Origin: CAZJQT01 sp964548655
Lineage (GTDB): Bacteria; Patescibacteriota; Saccharimonadia; Saccharimonadales; CAZJQT01
Assembly (NCBI GenBank): GCA_964548655.1
Contig: CAZJQT010000003.1
Coordinates: 1 to 58,717 of the forward strand
Length of the DNA: 58,717 nt
Direction of reading: 5' to 3'
In this document: positions 24,458 through 33,240 of the stretch, piece after piece
Position numbering within the stretch: position 1 is the first letter of the stretch
Layout: each line of letters starts with the position of its first letter
Notes under the pieces: model-generated
The model's input: the letters and a program-made list of their open reading frames with translations, nothing else
The model's database searches: none
Told to the model about the DNA's origin: nothing
Position numbers and translations under genes: made by a program

Positions 24458-24922
24458 ATGACAAGCAGCATTGACCAACAATTTATAGAATACGTCGTTA
24501 AATCACTGGTTAGTAACCCAGATAAAGTTAGCATCAAGCGCACCATTGATGAAAAGGGCGTTTTACTAGAGCTGACGGTTGACCCAGAGGATCTTGGCCG
24601 GGTGATTGGTAAGCGTGGAGCTACCGCTCAAAGCCTAAGGACGCTACTGAGAGCATTAGGGACTAAGAATGATGCCCGTTATAACCTTAAGATTATAGAT
24701 AACGGCGACGGTCCAACTCGTCGTCCTGAACCAAGCCAAGACACTGAAAAAGCTGAAACCAAAGACGAACCTGAGCAAGAAGACAAAAAGCCAACTGACG
24801 ATAAGGTAGAAGAACCCATCGAAGACGTGGTTGAAGATGAGCCAGTAAAAGACGACGAGCACAGCGACGTTGTCAGCAAAACCCGCGCAGAGCTTGATGA
24901 ATTAGACGATCTCGATATATAA
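24458..24922 (+). CDS. khpA: KH-domain RNA-binding protein KhpA with acidic tail
   Basis: A 154-residue protein; the first 78 residues are a KhpA-type single KH domain with the GxxG loop in VIGKRGATAQSLRTLLRA. KhpA (with KhpB/Jag) binds RNA broadly and affects cell division and envelope growth in Gram-positives. The remaining 75 residues are dominated by Glu and Asp. AAACCGGAGGAGAG upstream gives a strong Shine-Dalgarno sequence. Operon with rpsP (32-bp gap). Confidence 0.92.
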   Translation: MTSSIDQQFIEYVVKSLVSNPDKVSIKRTIDEKGVLLELTVDPEDLGRVIGKRGATAQSLRTLLRALGTKNDARYNLKIIDNGDGPTRRPEPSQDTEKAETKDEPEQEDKKPTDDKVEEPIEDVVEDEPVKDDEHSDVVSKTRAELDELDDLDI

Positions 24923-24950
24923 TAGATCGGTCAACAAAAATAAAAGGCTC

Positions 24951-24983
24951 ATTGCGAGCGATTCAATTGAATCGGAGCTTTAT
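24951..24983 (+). repeat. Palindromic hairpin region after khpA
   Basis: A perfect 16-bp palindrome CGATTCAATTGAATCG (24959-24974) is nested between AAAGGCTC upstream (from about 24945) and GAGCTTT downstream (24976-24982), which can pair with one bulge. It lies 20 bp before the terminator hairpin. It may be an RNA processing or stability element, or a protein site. Confidence 0.4.
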
Positions 24984-24993
24984 GTGACAAAAC

Positions 24994-25020
24994 GAACCCT
25001 TCTGGGGTTCTTTTTGTTTT
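24994..25020 (+). terminator. Intrinsic terminator of rpsP-khpA
   Basis: GAACCC (24994-24999) and GGGTTC (25005-25010) form a hairpin followed by TTTTTGTTTT, a good intrinsic terminator separating khpA from the next gene. Confidence 0.85.
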
Positions 25021-25066
25021 AAGCGTTAGTAGAAATAACTGGGGTAAAATGTTAAAGTAACTCCTT

Positions 25067-26713
25067 ATGAGTGAAGTTTTGAAGCATGTCGATGATTTTA
25101 ATGAAACTCTATATGTCCATGAACTGAGTCAAGAGCAAGATCAAGTAGTTGATGATTTCGAACAACTCTACGTTCCAGAATCAACTTATCATGAACACCA
25201 GGAAGCGTTATTTACCGGTGAACTAGAACGTACTTCAAGTGGCCGATACATTTTAGATCAACTAGAAACTACACCTTATCGTGACTTTCATGATCATCGT
25301 TCAATCCAATTCACGCCTCAAGAAATAGAAACTATTGCTAGCTGTGAATCCAAAGAAGATGTTGCAAAACTAAAGTTCGAATCTTATAGGGGCAACGTTG
25401 TGGCTGAGCGGATTTGGCTAGATGCCCAATCTCACTATGATGACCTAATGTGCACCAAGACATCTTATGAGATGCGTCGTGGTAATACTTCTGACGCCTG
25501 TCGTTACGCGAGAGAAGTCGGACAATGGGGTAATCTCCTAGCTTTATTTAAAGAAGCCGCCAAATTAGGCGAGCTAGAGGTCTTAGCAGAACTGGGCGAT
25601 ATAAGACAAGAAGCTGAAACTAGGCAAAATACCCAGCTTCTGTTTGACTATCTTCTAACTGAAATTGAACTTGGCTGGAATATTGAAACTAACGCGGATG
25701 CAGTAGAAGTGTTAATCACTGATCCACAGCTCCATTGGAATGCTGTTAATAACCTGAGTCGCTATGTTGAATCATTGATACGGGGTAATGAGCTAGAGCG
25801 AGCTTGGCAAACTTTGCAAAATACAGAGCGTTTTGTTTACAATAAATTTTCTGATGATGCCTACAAGGCACTACGTTCAAAAATTTGGCTCGAGAAAGCC
25901 AGCAAAGGTGAGCTAGGAACCTACCATTTGAGGCATGCCCGACGCACTGTTAGAAAACTAGCGAAGGGAGCAGCCAGTTCTTACCCGAAGCACACAATTA
26001 ACGGGGGTCAAATAGATGACATCATTATTGTTGGTCTGACTCATCCAGCCAATAGCAAACTAACAAAAGTGTTGAAAGAACGTGCCTCAAGCGTCTATAG
26101 CCTTTCAGAAGGACATCATAAAAAATATCTACGCCAAATAGATCCCGATAATTGGCGATCGAAAGAGCGCTATGCAATTACAGCTAGCGGCATAAAGCTC
26201 GCACTCGAAAATAATCAACCGCAAATAGCCGAGGAATACTATTTGTACTCAATTAGCAGAGGTGAAGATAATTACGAACTGTTAAAGATGTCTATGGAGC
26301 TGGCGTTACGCACCGGTTCGCTCAGTAACCCAGAAGACGAAGCGGTAACTAATTGTTTAGCTAAAATTGAGTTGATAACAGCCGATTATTTGCGAGAAAA
26401 GCGTCATATTACCCCGGATCTTGTCGATCAGTCGCGATTTCGTCAAAAACATAACCTTGAGTTGGCTAATGTTTTTCACACAGTTAAAACAATTCAAGAT
26501 CCTTTAGGTCGCTTTAGAGCACTCAGTAAACTTATGCAAGTTCAGCAAGAACATGATGTTAATGCGCCTAGCTGGCAACACATGCAGGCAGGTTTAGGAA
26601 ATGCGGCCAAAAGTTGTCTTGATTCAAAAATTATCAGGATGTCAATTACTCAAGAAGAATTAGAAGAGATATGTCAGAAGTTTGGCGTAGAGATGCTCAA
26701 CGATGAGGAATAA
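25067..26713 (+). CDS. Large helical protein of unknown function
   Basis: Unrecognised 548-residue protein without signal or membrane segment. The sequence is almost entirely amphipathic helix with periodic leucines, resembling a helical-repeat (TPR/solenoid-like) protein; the first 50 residues are very acidic. It occupies the position where rimM is usual between khpA and trmD, but bears no similarity to RimM. An extended -10 (TGTTAAAGT, 25050-25058) lies 8 nt before the ATG and follows a terminator, so it is transcribed on its own and probably carries trmD with it. Confidence 0.6.
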   Translation: MSEVLKHVDDFNETLYVHELSQEQDQVVDDFEQLYVPESTYHEHQEALFTGELERTSSGRYILDQLETTPYRDFHDHRSIQFTPQEIETIASCESKEDVAKLKFESYRGNVVAERIWLDAQSHYDDLMCTKTSYEMRRGNTSDACRYAREVGQWGNLLALFKEAAKLGELEVLAELGDIRQEAETRQNTQLLFDYLLTEIELGWNIETNADAVEVLITDPQLHWNAVNNLSRYVESLIRGNELERAWQTLQNTERFVYNKFSDDAYKALRSKIWLEKASKGELGTYHLRHARRTVRKLAKGAASSYPKHTINGGQIDDIIIVGLTHPANSKLTKVLKERASSVYSLSEGHHKKYLRQIDPDNWRSKERYAITASGIKLALENNQPQIAEEYYLYSISRGEDNYELLKMSMELALRTGSLSNPEDEAVTNCLAKIELITADYLREKRHITPDLVDQSRFRQKHNLELANVFHTVKTIQDPLGRFRALSKLMQVQQEHDVNAPSWQHMQAGLGNAAKSCLDSKIIRMSITQEELEEICQKFGVEMLNDEE

Positions 26714-26714
26714 T

Positions 26715-27362
26715 ATGAAAATTCAAATAATCACATTATTTCCAGACATGTTTCCGCCAGTGTTAAACACGAGTATGTTGTTCAAAGCGCAAGATAAAAA
26801 AATTGTTGAGTTTAGCTACATTAATTTACGCGACTTTGGTTTGGGTAAACGCAAGAACGTTGATGACACGCCTTACGGTGGTGGTGATGGCATGTTGCTC
26901 AAACCAGAGCCGGTCGTAGCCGCTATTGAACATGCTAAAAAGCTTGATCCCAAAGCTGCTGTTATACTGCCCACGCCGCGCGGCAAAATCTACAAACAAT
27001 CTGAGGCCAAAAAACTTGCCAAAGTAAAAAGTTTGATCCTAGTTTGCCCACGCTACGAAGGTTACGACGAGCGTATAACCAATTGGGTTGATGAACAGTA
27101 CTGTATTGGCAATTACGTTTTAACTGGCGGGGAACTGCCGGCAATGGTCATGATAGACAGCGTCGTACGGCTTTTGCCTGGCGTTTTGGGTGGTGAAAAA
27201 TCGGCTGAGATTGAATCATTTCAGGATGATGACCAAAACATCGAGTTTCCACAGTACACGCGGCCAGAAAACTTCCGTAACCTCAAAGTCCCAAAAGTAT
27301 TACTAAACGGTAACCACGCTGAGATTGAAAGATGGCGTAATAATCATGGATCAAATCACTAG
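26715..27362 (+). CDS. trmD: tRNA (guanine-37-N1)-methyltransferase
   Basis: A 215-residue SPOUT-class enzyme that methylates G37 of tRNAs with a G36, preventing +1 frameshifting. KIQIITLFPDMF at the start, DDTPYGGGDGMLLKPEP (about 55-71), CPRYEGYDERI and the knot segment YVLTGGELPAMVMIDSVVRLLPGVLG are all present. The frame is open to an ATG at 26703, but GAGG at 26706-26709 suits the ATG at 26715, and family members begin MKI. It is slightly shorter than usual (230-250) at the C-terminus. Confidence 0.95.
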   Translation: MKIQIITLFPDMFPPVLNTSMLFKAQDKKIVEFSYINLRDFGLGKRKNVDDTPYGGGDGMLLKPEPVVAAIEHAKKLDPKAAVILPTPRGKIYKQSEAKKLAKVKSLILVCPRYEGYDERITNWVDEQYCIGNYVLTGGELPAMVMIDSVVRLLPGVLGGEKSAEIESFQDDDQNIEFPQYTRPENFRNLKVPKVLLNGNHAEIERWRNNHGSNH

Positions 27363-27987
27363 TATCTTCAGGCACCGTGGTGAGAAAATTGACCAATTTC
27401 TAAGCCACGAAGTGGAATTGGCAAGAAGGGGCATTGGTGAAATTTATGACGACAACTCGGTTATTATTCGGCCGACCGTTATATCCTACGAACCAAATGT
27501 AGCCTTAAACGGTGCTCTTCAACTGGGCGATAAAGGGGCTGATGATTTTGAGGCTACTTTTTCAAAAGTAGAAGTTAACTCTAAGCAGCTTTTGGTAGTT
27601 TACTGTGCTTTGAAGCATGGCTTAGAGCGGAAACGGAAAAATCCTATTTTTCGCAACTTTCACGAGGCACTTGGTGACTTGGCGCTGCAAGCCATTGAGA
27701 ACAAGTTAATCAGAAATGACGGTGATCCCCACCAAGTCGAAACAAACCTGATCGGTTACGCAGCCGCCCGCTTTTCTCGTTTGCGCGCTGGAAGCTTTGC
27801 TAGCACAAAATCTGAACGTGAACGCTTACCGGCCCTGGTCGTGAATGCCGCCTTAGTACAACCCAAACACAATGTTACAAGATATAAAAAAGAGCGTGAT
27901 AAAACAATGTGGTATTTCGGCTTATCGATTCCAAAACTTGATAAACCTCTTACGGAAATAATAATGGCTGCCAGGAGGCCAAACTAG
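27346..27987 (+). CDS. Protein of unknown function
   Basis: Unrecognised 213-residue protein. The first ATG of the frame is at 27346, overlapping the end of trmD by 17 nt, so it is probably translated by coupling. The sequence mixes beta strands (residues 30-60) and helices, is basic in the C-terminal half, and shows no motif that I can name. In other bacteria rplS often follows trmD; this is not bL19. Confidence 0.55.
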   Translation: MDQITSIFRHRGEKIDQFLSHEVELARRGIGEIYDDNSVIIRPTVISYEPNVALNGALQLGDKGADDFEATFSKVEVNSKQLLVVYCALKHGLERKRKNPIFRNFHEALGDLALQAIENKLIRNDGDPHQVETNLIGYAAARFSRLRAGSFASTKSERERLPALVVNAALVQPKHNVTRYKKERDKTMWYFGLSIPKLDKPLTEIIMAARRPN

Positions 27988-28025
27988 CGTTATACTAGGT
28001 GGGTTAACAAGACTTAGGGGGACTG

Positions 28026-28403
28026 ATGAAATTTATCAAACCGGTGTATGCACACTGCGATTTACCATGTGGGGTTTATGATCCAGCCCAAGCCAGGATT
28101 GAAGCTCTAAGTGTCATGGCGATTCAAACAAAATACAAAGATTTAGATGAGGAAAATAAAATTCGGGCTTTGTTCATCAAAGAACAGCGCGCTGAACTGG
28201 TAAAACACCACCTATGGGTACTTTGGACCGATTATTTTAAACCAGAACATCTGGAGAAATTCCCTGATCTTCATGACAAATTCTGGAAGGCCACTAAACA
28301 AGCTGGCGAGTGCAAGCACCATTCTGACCCGGCTGAAGGTAAAAAACTACTGGAAATGATTGATGAAATTGCTGAAATCTTTGTCGAAACTAAAAAAGCC
28401 TGA
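28026..28403 (+). CDS. sodN: Nickel superoxide dismutase precursor
   Basis: A 125-residue protein with the Ni-hook HCDLPCGVYDPAQARIEA directly after a 9-residue propeptide MKFIKPVYA. Mature Ni-SOD starts with His1; Cys2 and Cys6 bind nickel, and Asp3 and Tyr9 are conserved, all visible here at residues 10-18. The rest is the usual four-helix bundle. It converts superoxide to O2 and H2O2. The propeptide is shorter than in Streptomyces (14) and must be cut by the partner peptidase encoded by the overlapping next gene. TATACT at 27991-27996 and AGGGGG before the ATG give a promoter and Shine-Dalgarno sequence. Confidence 0.95.
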   Translation: MKFIKPVYAHCDLPCGVYDPAQARIEALSVMAIQTKYKDLDEENKIRALFIKEQRAELVKHHLWVLWTDYFKPEHLEKFPDLHDKFWKATKQAGECKHHSDPAEGKKLLEMIDEIAEIFVETKKA

Positions 28404-28746
28404 CGTCAACGATTTAAAGGTCTCGTTGCGGAAGCTAAAAAATGCAAGACCGCCGTTTTTGTTTAGACGGGTGGTTGGTCAAAGCATGCTGCCAGTTTTG
28501 CCACCCGGCACTTTTGTTATCGGCTGGCGCTATTTTAAAGATCTGAATCCTGGGCATATCGTAGTCCTAAATCACGATGGCCGCGAAAAAATAAAACGTC
28601 TGAGTGAAATTAAAGACAAACAGATTTATTTACTTGGTGATAAAGCCGAGGAGAGTACCGACAGCAGGCATTTCGGCTGGTTAGATTATGATTCTGTCAA
28701 AGCCATCGTAATTTGGCCTAGGGATAAGACTGATAAAAGCTACTAG
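28363..28746 (+). CDS. sodX: Ni-SOD maturation peptidase SodX (S26-like)
   Basis: A 127-residue signal-peptidase-like enzyme without a clear membrane helix. The serine motif VVGQSMLPVLPPG (about residues 38-50), the lysine region EKIKRL and the LLGDKAEESTDSRHFG block follow the S26 Ser-Lys dyad layout. SodX-type peptidases remove the SodN propeptide to expose the nickel-binding N-terminus. The ATG at 28363 lies 41 nt inside sodN, in another frame, which indicates translational coupling; a TTG three bases earlier is less likely. The 3' end overlaps the convergent NDH-2 gene by 4 nt. Confidence 0.88.
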   Translation: MKLLKSLSKLKKPDVNDLKVSLRKLKNARPPFLFRRVVGQSMLPVLPPGTFVIGWRYFKDLNPGHIVVLNHDGREKIKRLSEIKDKQIYLLGDKAEESTDSRHFGWLDYDSVKAIVIWPRDKTDKSY

Positions 28747-29921
28747 CGGTCACAGATTGGACAGTGATTTTCGTTTTGGTCTTCGGCCAACCAGCGTTTG
28801 GTAGCTAGCTGCCACGGCTCATAGTCATGATAAGCAATTAAGTCGGCTAGCGACCTTAACCACCAGGCCTTGCGGCCATAAATTCTAAGCCTGCCCCAGA
28901 GCACAGCCGCCCACTTATGACCAGCTGGCAGAACATAGATAGGACGTTTGGCGATGTAGGGTATCGGCGATTTGCTGTTGGCAACCATTTTGAGGTTAGT
29001 GGCAATATAGCCACCGTCAAACAGCGCGGTTTGAGCTAAGCCACTGTAGGGTGTATCGGCATTATCACCGATGACAAAAATATCTTTTTCAGCCTGTAAG
29101 AACTGGTCGACTCTAACTTTGCCGTTAGCTGATAACTGAAAACCCTGAGTGCTAAAGAATGGATTATTAGCTACACCAGCCGTCCACACCACGGTGTGGC
29201 TGCGTATGGCTTTATCATGCACCATTAGAGCATCTGATGTTTGGGCCTCAACAGTCGTATTCAGATAGAGCTGGACGCCAAGTCTTCTTAAGTGTCTAGC
29301 GATGTGTCTCGAGAAATCTTTGGGCATCCTAGGCACTAAGCGCGGTGCAGCCTCAATTAAATCGACATGAACCTTACGCCGGGGCAAATCGTGATTCTTC
29401 ATCACAAATCGCAAGTAAGCGGGTAGAGCTCCGGCTAATTCAATGCCAGTTGGGCCACCACCTATGACAACATAGTTAAGGTCAGGTCGTCCCTCATCTA
29501 TGATTTGTGAGTGCAAGTGTTGTTTGAGCTCCTCGGCTTCGTAAGTGGTTTTAATGCCATAAGATAAGTCCTTCAGGCCCCCGATCCCGAAATAATTTGT
29601 TTGAACGCCAAGCGCCAGTACCAGACTATCAAAACTAATATTTTTATTTTTGGTGGTTTTGATAGTCTTTTTATTGCGGTCAATTGACTTAATAGAATCA
29701 AGTATGACCTCTATTTTTTTGTCAGCAAAAATCTCAGTCAACGGGATACTTGACATCATTTTTCTACCACCAGTGGCAGTTCTATAAAGAGTCGGATAGT
29801 AGCGAAAATCAGCATGATCGGTTATCAAGACAACATCAAAATGGGTGTCCTCCAAAAGTGCTAGAGCAGTCTTAACACCACCAAAGCCACCACCGGCTAT
29901 CACCACTCTTTGTTTTGTCAT
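28743..29921 (-). CDS. ndh: Type-2 NADH:quinone dehydrogenase-like flavoprotein
   Basis: A 392-residue FAD/NAD(P)H oxidoreductase. The FAD-binding GGGFGG (about residues 9-14), the NAD-binding YVVIGGGPTGIELAGAL (about 150-166) and the C-terminal FAD contact VIGDNADTPYSGLAQTALFDG (about 284-304) are visible. NDH-2 enzymes pass electrons from NADH to quinone on the inner face of the membrane without pumping protons; the C-terminal 60 residues are hydrophobic and aromatic, suited to membrane attachment. With the neighbouring FAD-linked oxidase and bo3 oxidase it makes a short respiratory chain. A minus-strand TATAAT lies about 35 bp upstream. Confidence 0.85.
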   Translation of the reverse strand: MTKQRVVIAGGGFGGVKTALALLEDTHFDVVLITDHADFRYYPTLYRTATGGRKMMSSIPLTEIFADKKIEVILDSIKSIDRNKKTIKTTKNKNISFDSLVLALGVQTNYFGIGGLKDLSYGIKTTYEAEELKQHLHSQIIDEGRPDLNYVVIGGGPTGIELAGALPAYLRFVMKNHDLPRRKVHVDLIEAAPRLVPRMPKDFSRHIARHLRRLGVQLYLNTTVEAQTSDALMVHDKAIRSHTVVWTAGVANNPFFSTQGFQLSANGKVRVDQFLQAEKDIFVIGDNADTPYSGLAQTALFDGGYIATNLKMVANSKSPIPYIAKRPIYVLPAGHKWAAVLWGRLRIYGRKAWWLRSLADLIAYHDYEPWQLATKRWLAEDQNENHCPICDR

Positions 29922-30003
29922 ATATTTATCTTAATTACACGCTTATGTTTACACAAAAATTATATCACGAACAGATAAGACATGTGTGATAAGCTAAAGC
30001 AAT

Positions 30004-31659
30004 ATGGATGATCTGCTTACAGACCTAAAAACTGCTGGTTTTAAGGGTGACATAGAAACCGACACAAAAAATCGCGAATTTTATGCCCATGATGCCAGTA
30101 TGTTTGAGCTCATGCCTCAAGTTATCCTGGCACCTAAGAACGCTAACGATGTTAGTTTGGTCGTTGAGATGGTCAATAAGCGCAGAGCCAAACTACCTGG
30201 CTTAGCTATCACGCCTCGCAGCGCTGGTACTGATATGGGCGGCGCGGCTATCGGCCAATCAATTATCTTAGATATACATCGTCATATGAACCAAATCTAC
30301 ACAACTTCAAAAACCGAAGCTCACGCTCAGCCCGGCGTTTTCTATAGAGATTTCGAGAAAGCCACCTTGAGCCACGGCGCGCTACTGCCGTGTTATCCAG
30401 CCTCAAGGGAACTTTGCACAATTGGTGGCATGGTGGCCAACAATTCTGGCGGCGAGAAGTCATTGCAGTACGGCAAGACCGAAAAATTCGTAACCGAACT
30501 CAAGGTTATCCTAGCCGATGGCAATGAATACACCGTCAAACCCCTTAGTAAACGTGAACTGGATAAAAAAATCAGCCAAAAGGATTTTGAAGGGCAACTG
30601 TACAAGCAAATATTTGAACTGGTTGATAAGCATTATGATGAAATCAAAGCTGCCAAACCAAACGTCAGTAAAGATTCAACTGCTTACCATCTATGGAATG
30701 TTTGGGACCGAGACAAAGACGTTTTTGACCTGACACAAATAATCTGTGGTTCACAAGGAACCCTCGGCATAGTTAGTGACATTCATTTTAGGCTGGTGCC
30801 GGCACCCAAACACTCTGGTACATTGGTAATATTTCTGCGCCACACCAACGACCTCGGTGAACTAATCAATAATGTTTTAGAGCACGAGCCAGCTACGTTT
30901 GAAGGTTTTGATAACTATACATTAATGCTGAGCTTCAAGCTTTTTTACTATTTTCATAACACCTTAGGTTGGAAGGGTATGACCAAACTAGCCTTGCAAC
31001 TTATCCCTGATGCCTTAAAGCTGTTTCGCGGTATCCCCAAAATGGTACTTTTAGTTGAGTTTAATGGTGAATCGGCTGAAGAGGTTGCGGAAAAAGTTCA
31101 TAATATGCGTCTGGCCATTAAGGGTTTTGGGCATGAAGCTTTGTTTGAAGAAGATGCCAGCGAAGCCAAAGCCCGCAAATTTTGGATTATGCGCCGCGAA
31201 AGCTTCAACCTGCTTAGAAAAAAAGTTCACGATAAACACACCGCACCTTTCATAGATGATCTGGTGGTTCCGCCCAAATACCTGCCTGAGTTTCTGCCAA
31301 AACTACGCCAAATAGTCAATAAATACAAACTGCTGGCGACGATAGCGGGGCACATGGGCGATGGCAACTTCCATGTTATTCCGCTAATGAAAATAGAAGA
31401 CCCGGCCGAAAGGGCTAAATTGACACCTTGCATGCACGAAGTTAACGCTTTGGTACTGAGCTATCATGGATCACTGAGTGGTGAACATAACGACGGTATG
31501 GTACGTGGTCCATGGTTGCACCAAATGTACAGTCCTTCAATGATGACTATTTTCAGACAAACTAAAGCCATCTTTGACCCAAATAATATATTCAATCCGC
31601 ACAAGAAGACAGACGCCAACTGGAAATTCTCAGTTAGTCATATCCGCCAGCATTTTTAG
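30004..31659 (+). CDS. FAD-binding oxidase, D-lactate/glycolate dehydrogenase type
   Basis: A 551-residue flavoprotein with an N-terminal FAD_binding_4 (PCMH) domain, RSAGTDMGGAAIG and GGMVANNSGGEKSLQYGKT (about residues 71-83 and 141-159), and a C-terminal FAD-oxidase_C domain with the metal/substrate motifs GHMGDGNFHV (about 451-460) and SGEHNDGMVRG (about 496-506). Such enzymes oxidise D-lactate, glycolate or similar 2-hydroxyacids and feed quinones. No iron-sulfur domain is fused. Extended -10 TGATAAGCT (29987-29995) lies 8 nt before the ATG; the ndh gene is divergent. Confidence 0.88.
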   Translation: MDDLLTDLKTAGFKGDIETDTKNREFYAHDASMFELMPQVILAPKNANDVSLVVEMVNKRRAKLPGLAITPRSAGTDMGGAAIGQSIILDIHRHMNQIYTTSKTEAHAQPGVFYRDFEKATLSHGALLPCYPASRELCTIGGMVANNSGGEKSLQYGKTEKFVTELKVILADGNEYTVKPLSKRELDKKISQKDFEGQLYKQIFELVDKHYDEIKAAKPNVSKDSTAYHLWNVWDRDKDVFDLTQIICGSQGTLGIVSDIHFRLVPAPKHSGTLVIFLRHTNDLGELINNVLEHEPATFEGFDNYTLMLSFKLFYYFHNTLGWKGMTKLALQLIPDALKLFRGIPKMVLLVEFNGESAEEVAEKVHNMRLAIKGFGHEALFEEDASEAKARKFWIMRRESFNLLRKKVHDKHTAPFIDDLVVPPKYLPEFLPKLRQIVNKYKLLATIAGHMGDGNFHVIPLMKIEDPAERAKLTPCMHEVNALVLSYHGSLSGEHNDGMVRGPWLHQMYSPSMMTIFRQTKAIFDPNNIFNPHKKTDANWKFSVSHIRQHF

Positions 31660-31664
31660 CGGCT

Positions 31665-31760
31665 ACGCCCTATGAGGGACACCTGCGGTTTTAATATTGA
31701 CGGTTCCCTCGTGTCTACAGAAACAGTCCATCAGGACTGTTCTGGGGCTACTCTTTTCCC
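31665..31760. other. Hairpins between convergent genes
   Basis: Between the oxidase gene and the convergent DoxX-like gene there is no reading frame. ACAGTCC (31723-31729) and GGACTGT (31734-31740) form a tight hairpin, and GAGGG near 31697 can pair with CCCTC near 31706-31710. There is no clean T tract on either strand, so any termination function is uncertain. Confidence 0.35.
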
Positions 31761-31778
31761 TTCAGGCAAAACTTTTAC

Positions 31779-32312
31779 TTATTGGAGGATCGGATACTTC
31801 TTGACAAGCGGTTGGTTCATCCACCAATTGCGGAGTCCAAAAGCTTGAGTATCATTGGCATAGCACAAAGCGCCCAGTACTAAGATGTAAACGATATGCT
31901 CATCAAGAATGGGATTATTGGCAGGCCAAAGCGCGGCACTCCACATCATGAGCAATAGCGCTGAACCTGCAATTGTAGCCAGTCTCATAGCGACACCAAA
32001 AACTAGAGCCGTGCCAATCAGGAGCAAACCAGCCATAAAGAGCCAATCTACCCAGCTGTGACCCGCCAGACTTTGATAGAAAGAAGCAAACGGTCCTTTA
32101 GTAGCAAACTTGAGGAAACCAACTGTTGGCGAACCGCCTTTCAACCAGGCCGCGGAACACATATGGGTTATTGCGCCCGTCTTAACATTCCTACAGGTTG
32201 CAAAACCTAAACCCCACAATTTATCGACAAACGCCCACAGGAAAATAAATCCTATGCTAATTCTAGCCAGTCCTAAAAATTGACTGACTCGATTTACCTT
32301 TTTACTAGCCAT
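31779..32312 (-). CDS. DoxX-like membrane protein
   Basis: A 177-residue protein with four predicted membrane helices (about residues 17-32, 78-105, 108-130 and 135-155) and the DoxX/DoxD-type start LARISIGFIFLWAFVDKLWGLGF. DoxD relatives are the large subunit of thiosulfate:quinone oxidoreductase, others act in redox homeostasis. It is downstream of cyoE on the same strand (67 bp), so it may belong to the oxidase operon. An AAGGAGAAAAC Shine-Dalgarno sequence precedes the ATG. Exact role unknown. Confidence 0.78.
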   Translation of the reverse strand: MASKKVNRVSQFLGLARISIGFIFLWAFVDKLWGLGFATCRNVKTGAITHMCSAAWLKGGSPTVGFLKFATKGPFASFYQSLAGHSWVDWLFMAGLLLIGTALVFGVAMRLATIAGSALLLMMWSAALWPANNPILDEHIVYILVLGALCYANDTQAFGLRNWWMNQPLVKKYPILQ

Positions 32313-32379
32313 GTTTTCTCCTTAATGCTTATGGTTGTAATCATAGTCGGTTAATAGGCTAAAGACAAGGAGATTAACT

Positions 32380-33240
32380 CTAGGGCAACCAGTGGTTGAG
32401 GGATAACATGATTGCTAAAACCGAAATCACGACCAATGAGAACAAAAACATCCTCCGTCCCCAAATAGTGCTGTTTGGGCTATTGAAGCCATCTAGACCC
32501 CTAATGAACCAAATAATACTTAGGCCAACCATTACTATCAGGTAGATTAGTCCGGTGTAACCAAACGCATAAAGTAAGAAATTTGCCACCGCAAAAGCGG
32601 TTATATAGATCATAATCTGAAACTTGGTTATTTCTAGACCTTTGACTGCTGGCAGTACCGGTAATTTTGCTGCTTTGTAATCCTTGAGACGATAAGTAGC
32701 GATGGCATAGAAATGTGGCATCTGCCAAAAGGCCAAAATCATAAAAAGCAAAAGAGCCGCGCCATCAAACTGATTGGTGACCGCTACATAGCCAACAACT
32801 ATTGGCACTGCCCCGGAAACACTACCAACTAAGGTGCTATGTACCGATCCGCGCTTGGCCAGTCCATACAAAACTACGTAGAAGAACATGCCGGTTAGAG
32901 CGATCGTTAATGTCAATAAGTTTGTGTAAATGGCCAAGACCGCGTAGCCGACCAGGCCTAGTACTAGGGCGTAAATGAAGGCATTCGGTAGTGTAATTAG
33001 GCCATTAGCTAGGGCGCGCTGTTTAGTCCTAGCCATAACTTTATCGATGTTGCGGTCGATAATGTTATTCAAAACGCAGGCCGAGGCGATCACCAAACCT
33101 AGGCCCAACAAGGTTGCCAGGAATAAACCTAACCTGATATGACCTTTGGAAGCCAGTAAAAAACCACCGATCGTGGTTAGAATGTTGCCATAAATAATGC
33201 CAGGTTTTGTCAGTTGGTAGTAGGTTTTAAATTTGTCTAT
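32380..33240 (-). CDS. cyoE: Heme O synthase (protoheme IX farnesyltransferase), probable AUA start
   Basis: A UbiA-type prenyltransferase that converts heme b to heme o for the oxidase. The prenyl-diphosphate motif is NNIIDRNIDKVMARTKQRA and about eight membrane helices follow. The first ATG/GTG/TTG-type codon (TTG, 33111) would cut off the first helix. The frame is open upstream and encodes DKFKTYYQLTKPGIIYGN, which matches the conserved CyoE N-terminus, back to an ATA at 33240-33238. This ATA overlaps the cyoD stop TAG (ATAG) and has AAGGA eight bases before it, so I take it as the start: 286 residues, close to E. coli CyoE (296). Confidence 0.9.
   Translation of the reverse strand: MDKFKTYYQLTKPGIIYGNILTTIGGFLLASKGHIRLGLFLATLLGLGLVIASACVLNNIIDRNIDKVMARTKQRALANGLITLPNAFIYALVLGLVGYAVLAIYTNLLTLTIALTGMFFYVVLYGLAKRGSVHSTLVGSVSGAVPIVVGYVAVTNQFDGAALLLFMILAFWQMPHFYAIATYRLKDYKAAKLPVLPAVKGLEITKFQIMIYITAFAVANFLLYAFGYTGLIYLIVMVGLSIIWFIRGLDGFNSPNSTIWGRRMFLFSLVVISVLAIMLSLNHWLP

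Noticed and set aside
32380..33111. cyoE as a truncated or frameshifted gene
   Set aside because: The upstream frame encodes the conserved N-terminus without a break; only a standard start codon is missing.
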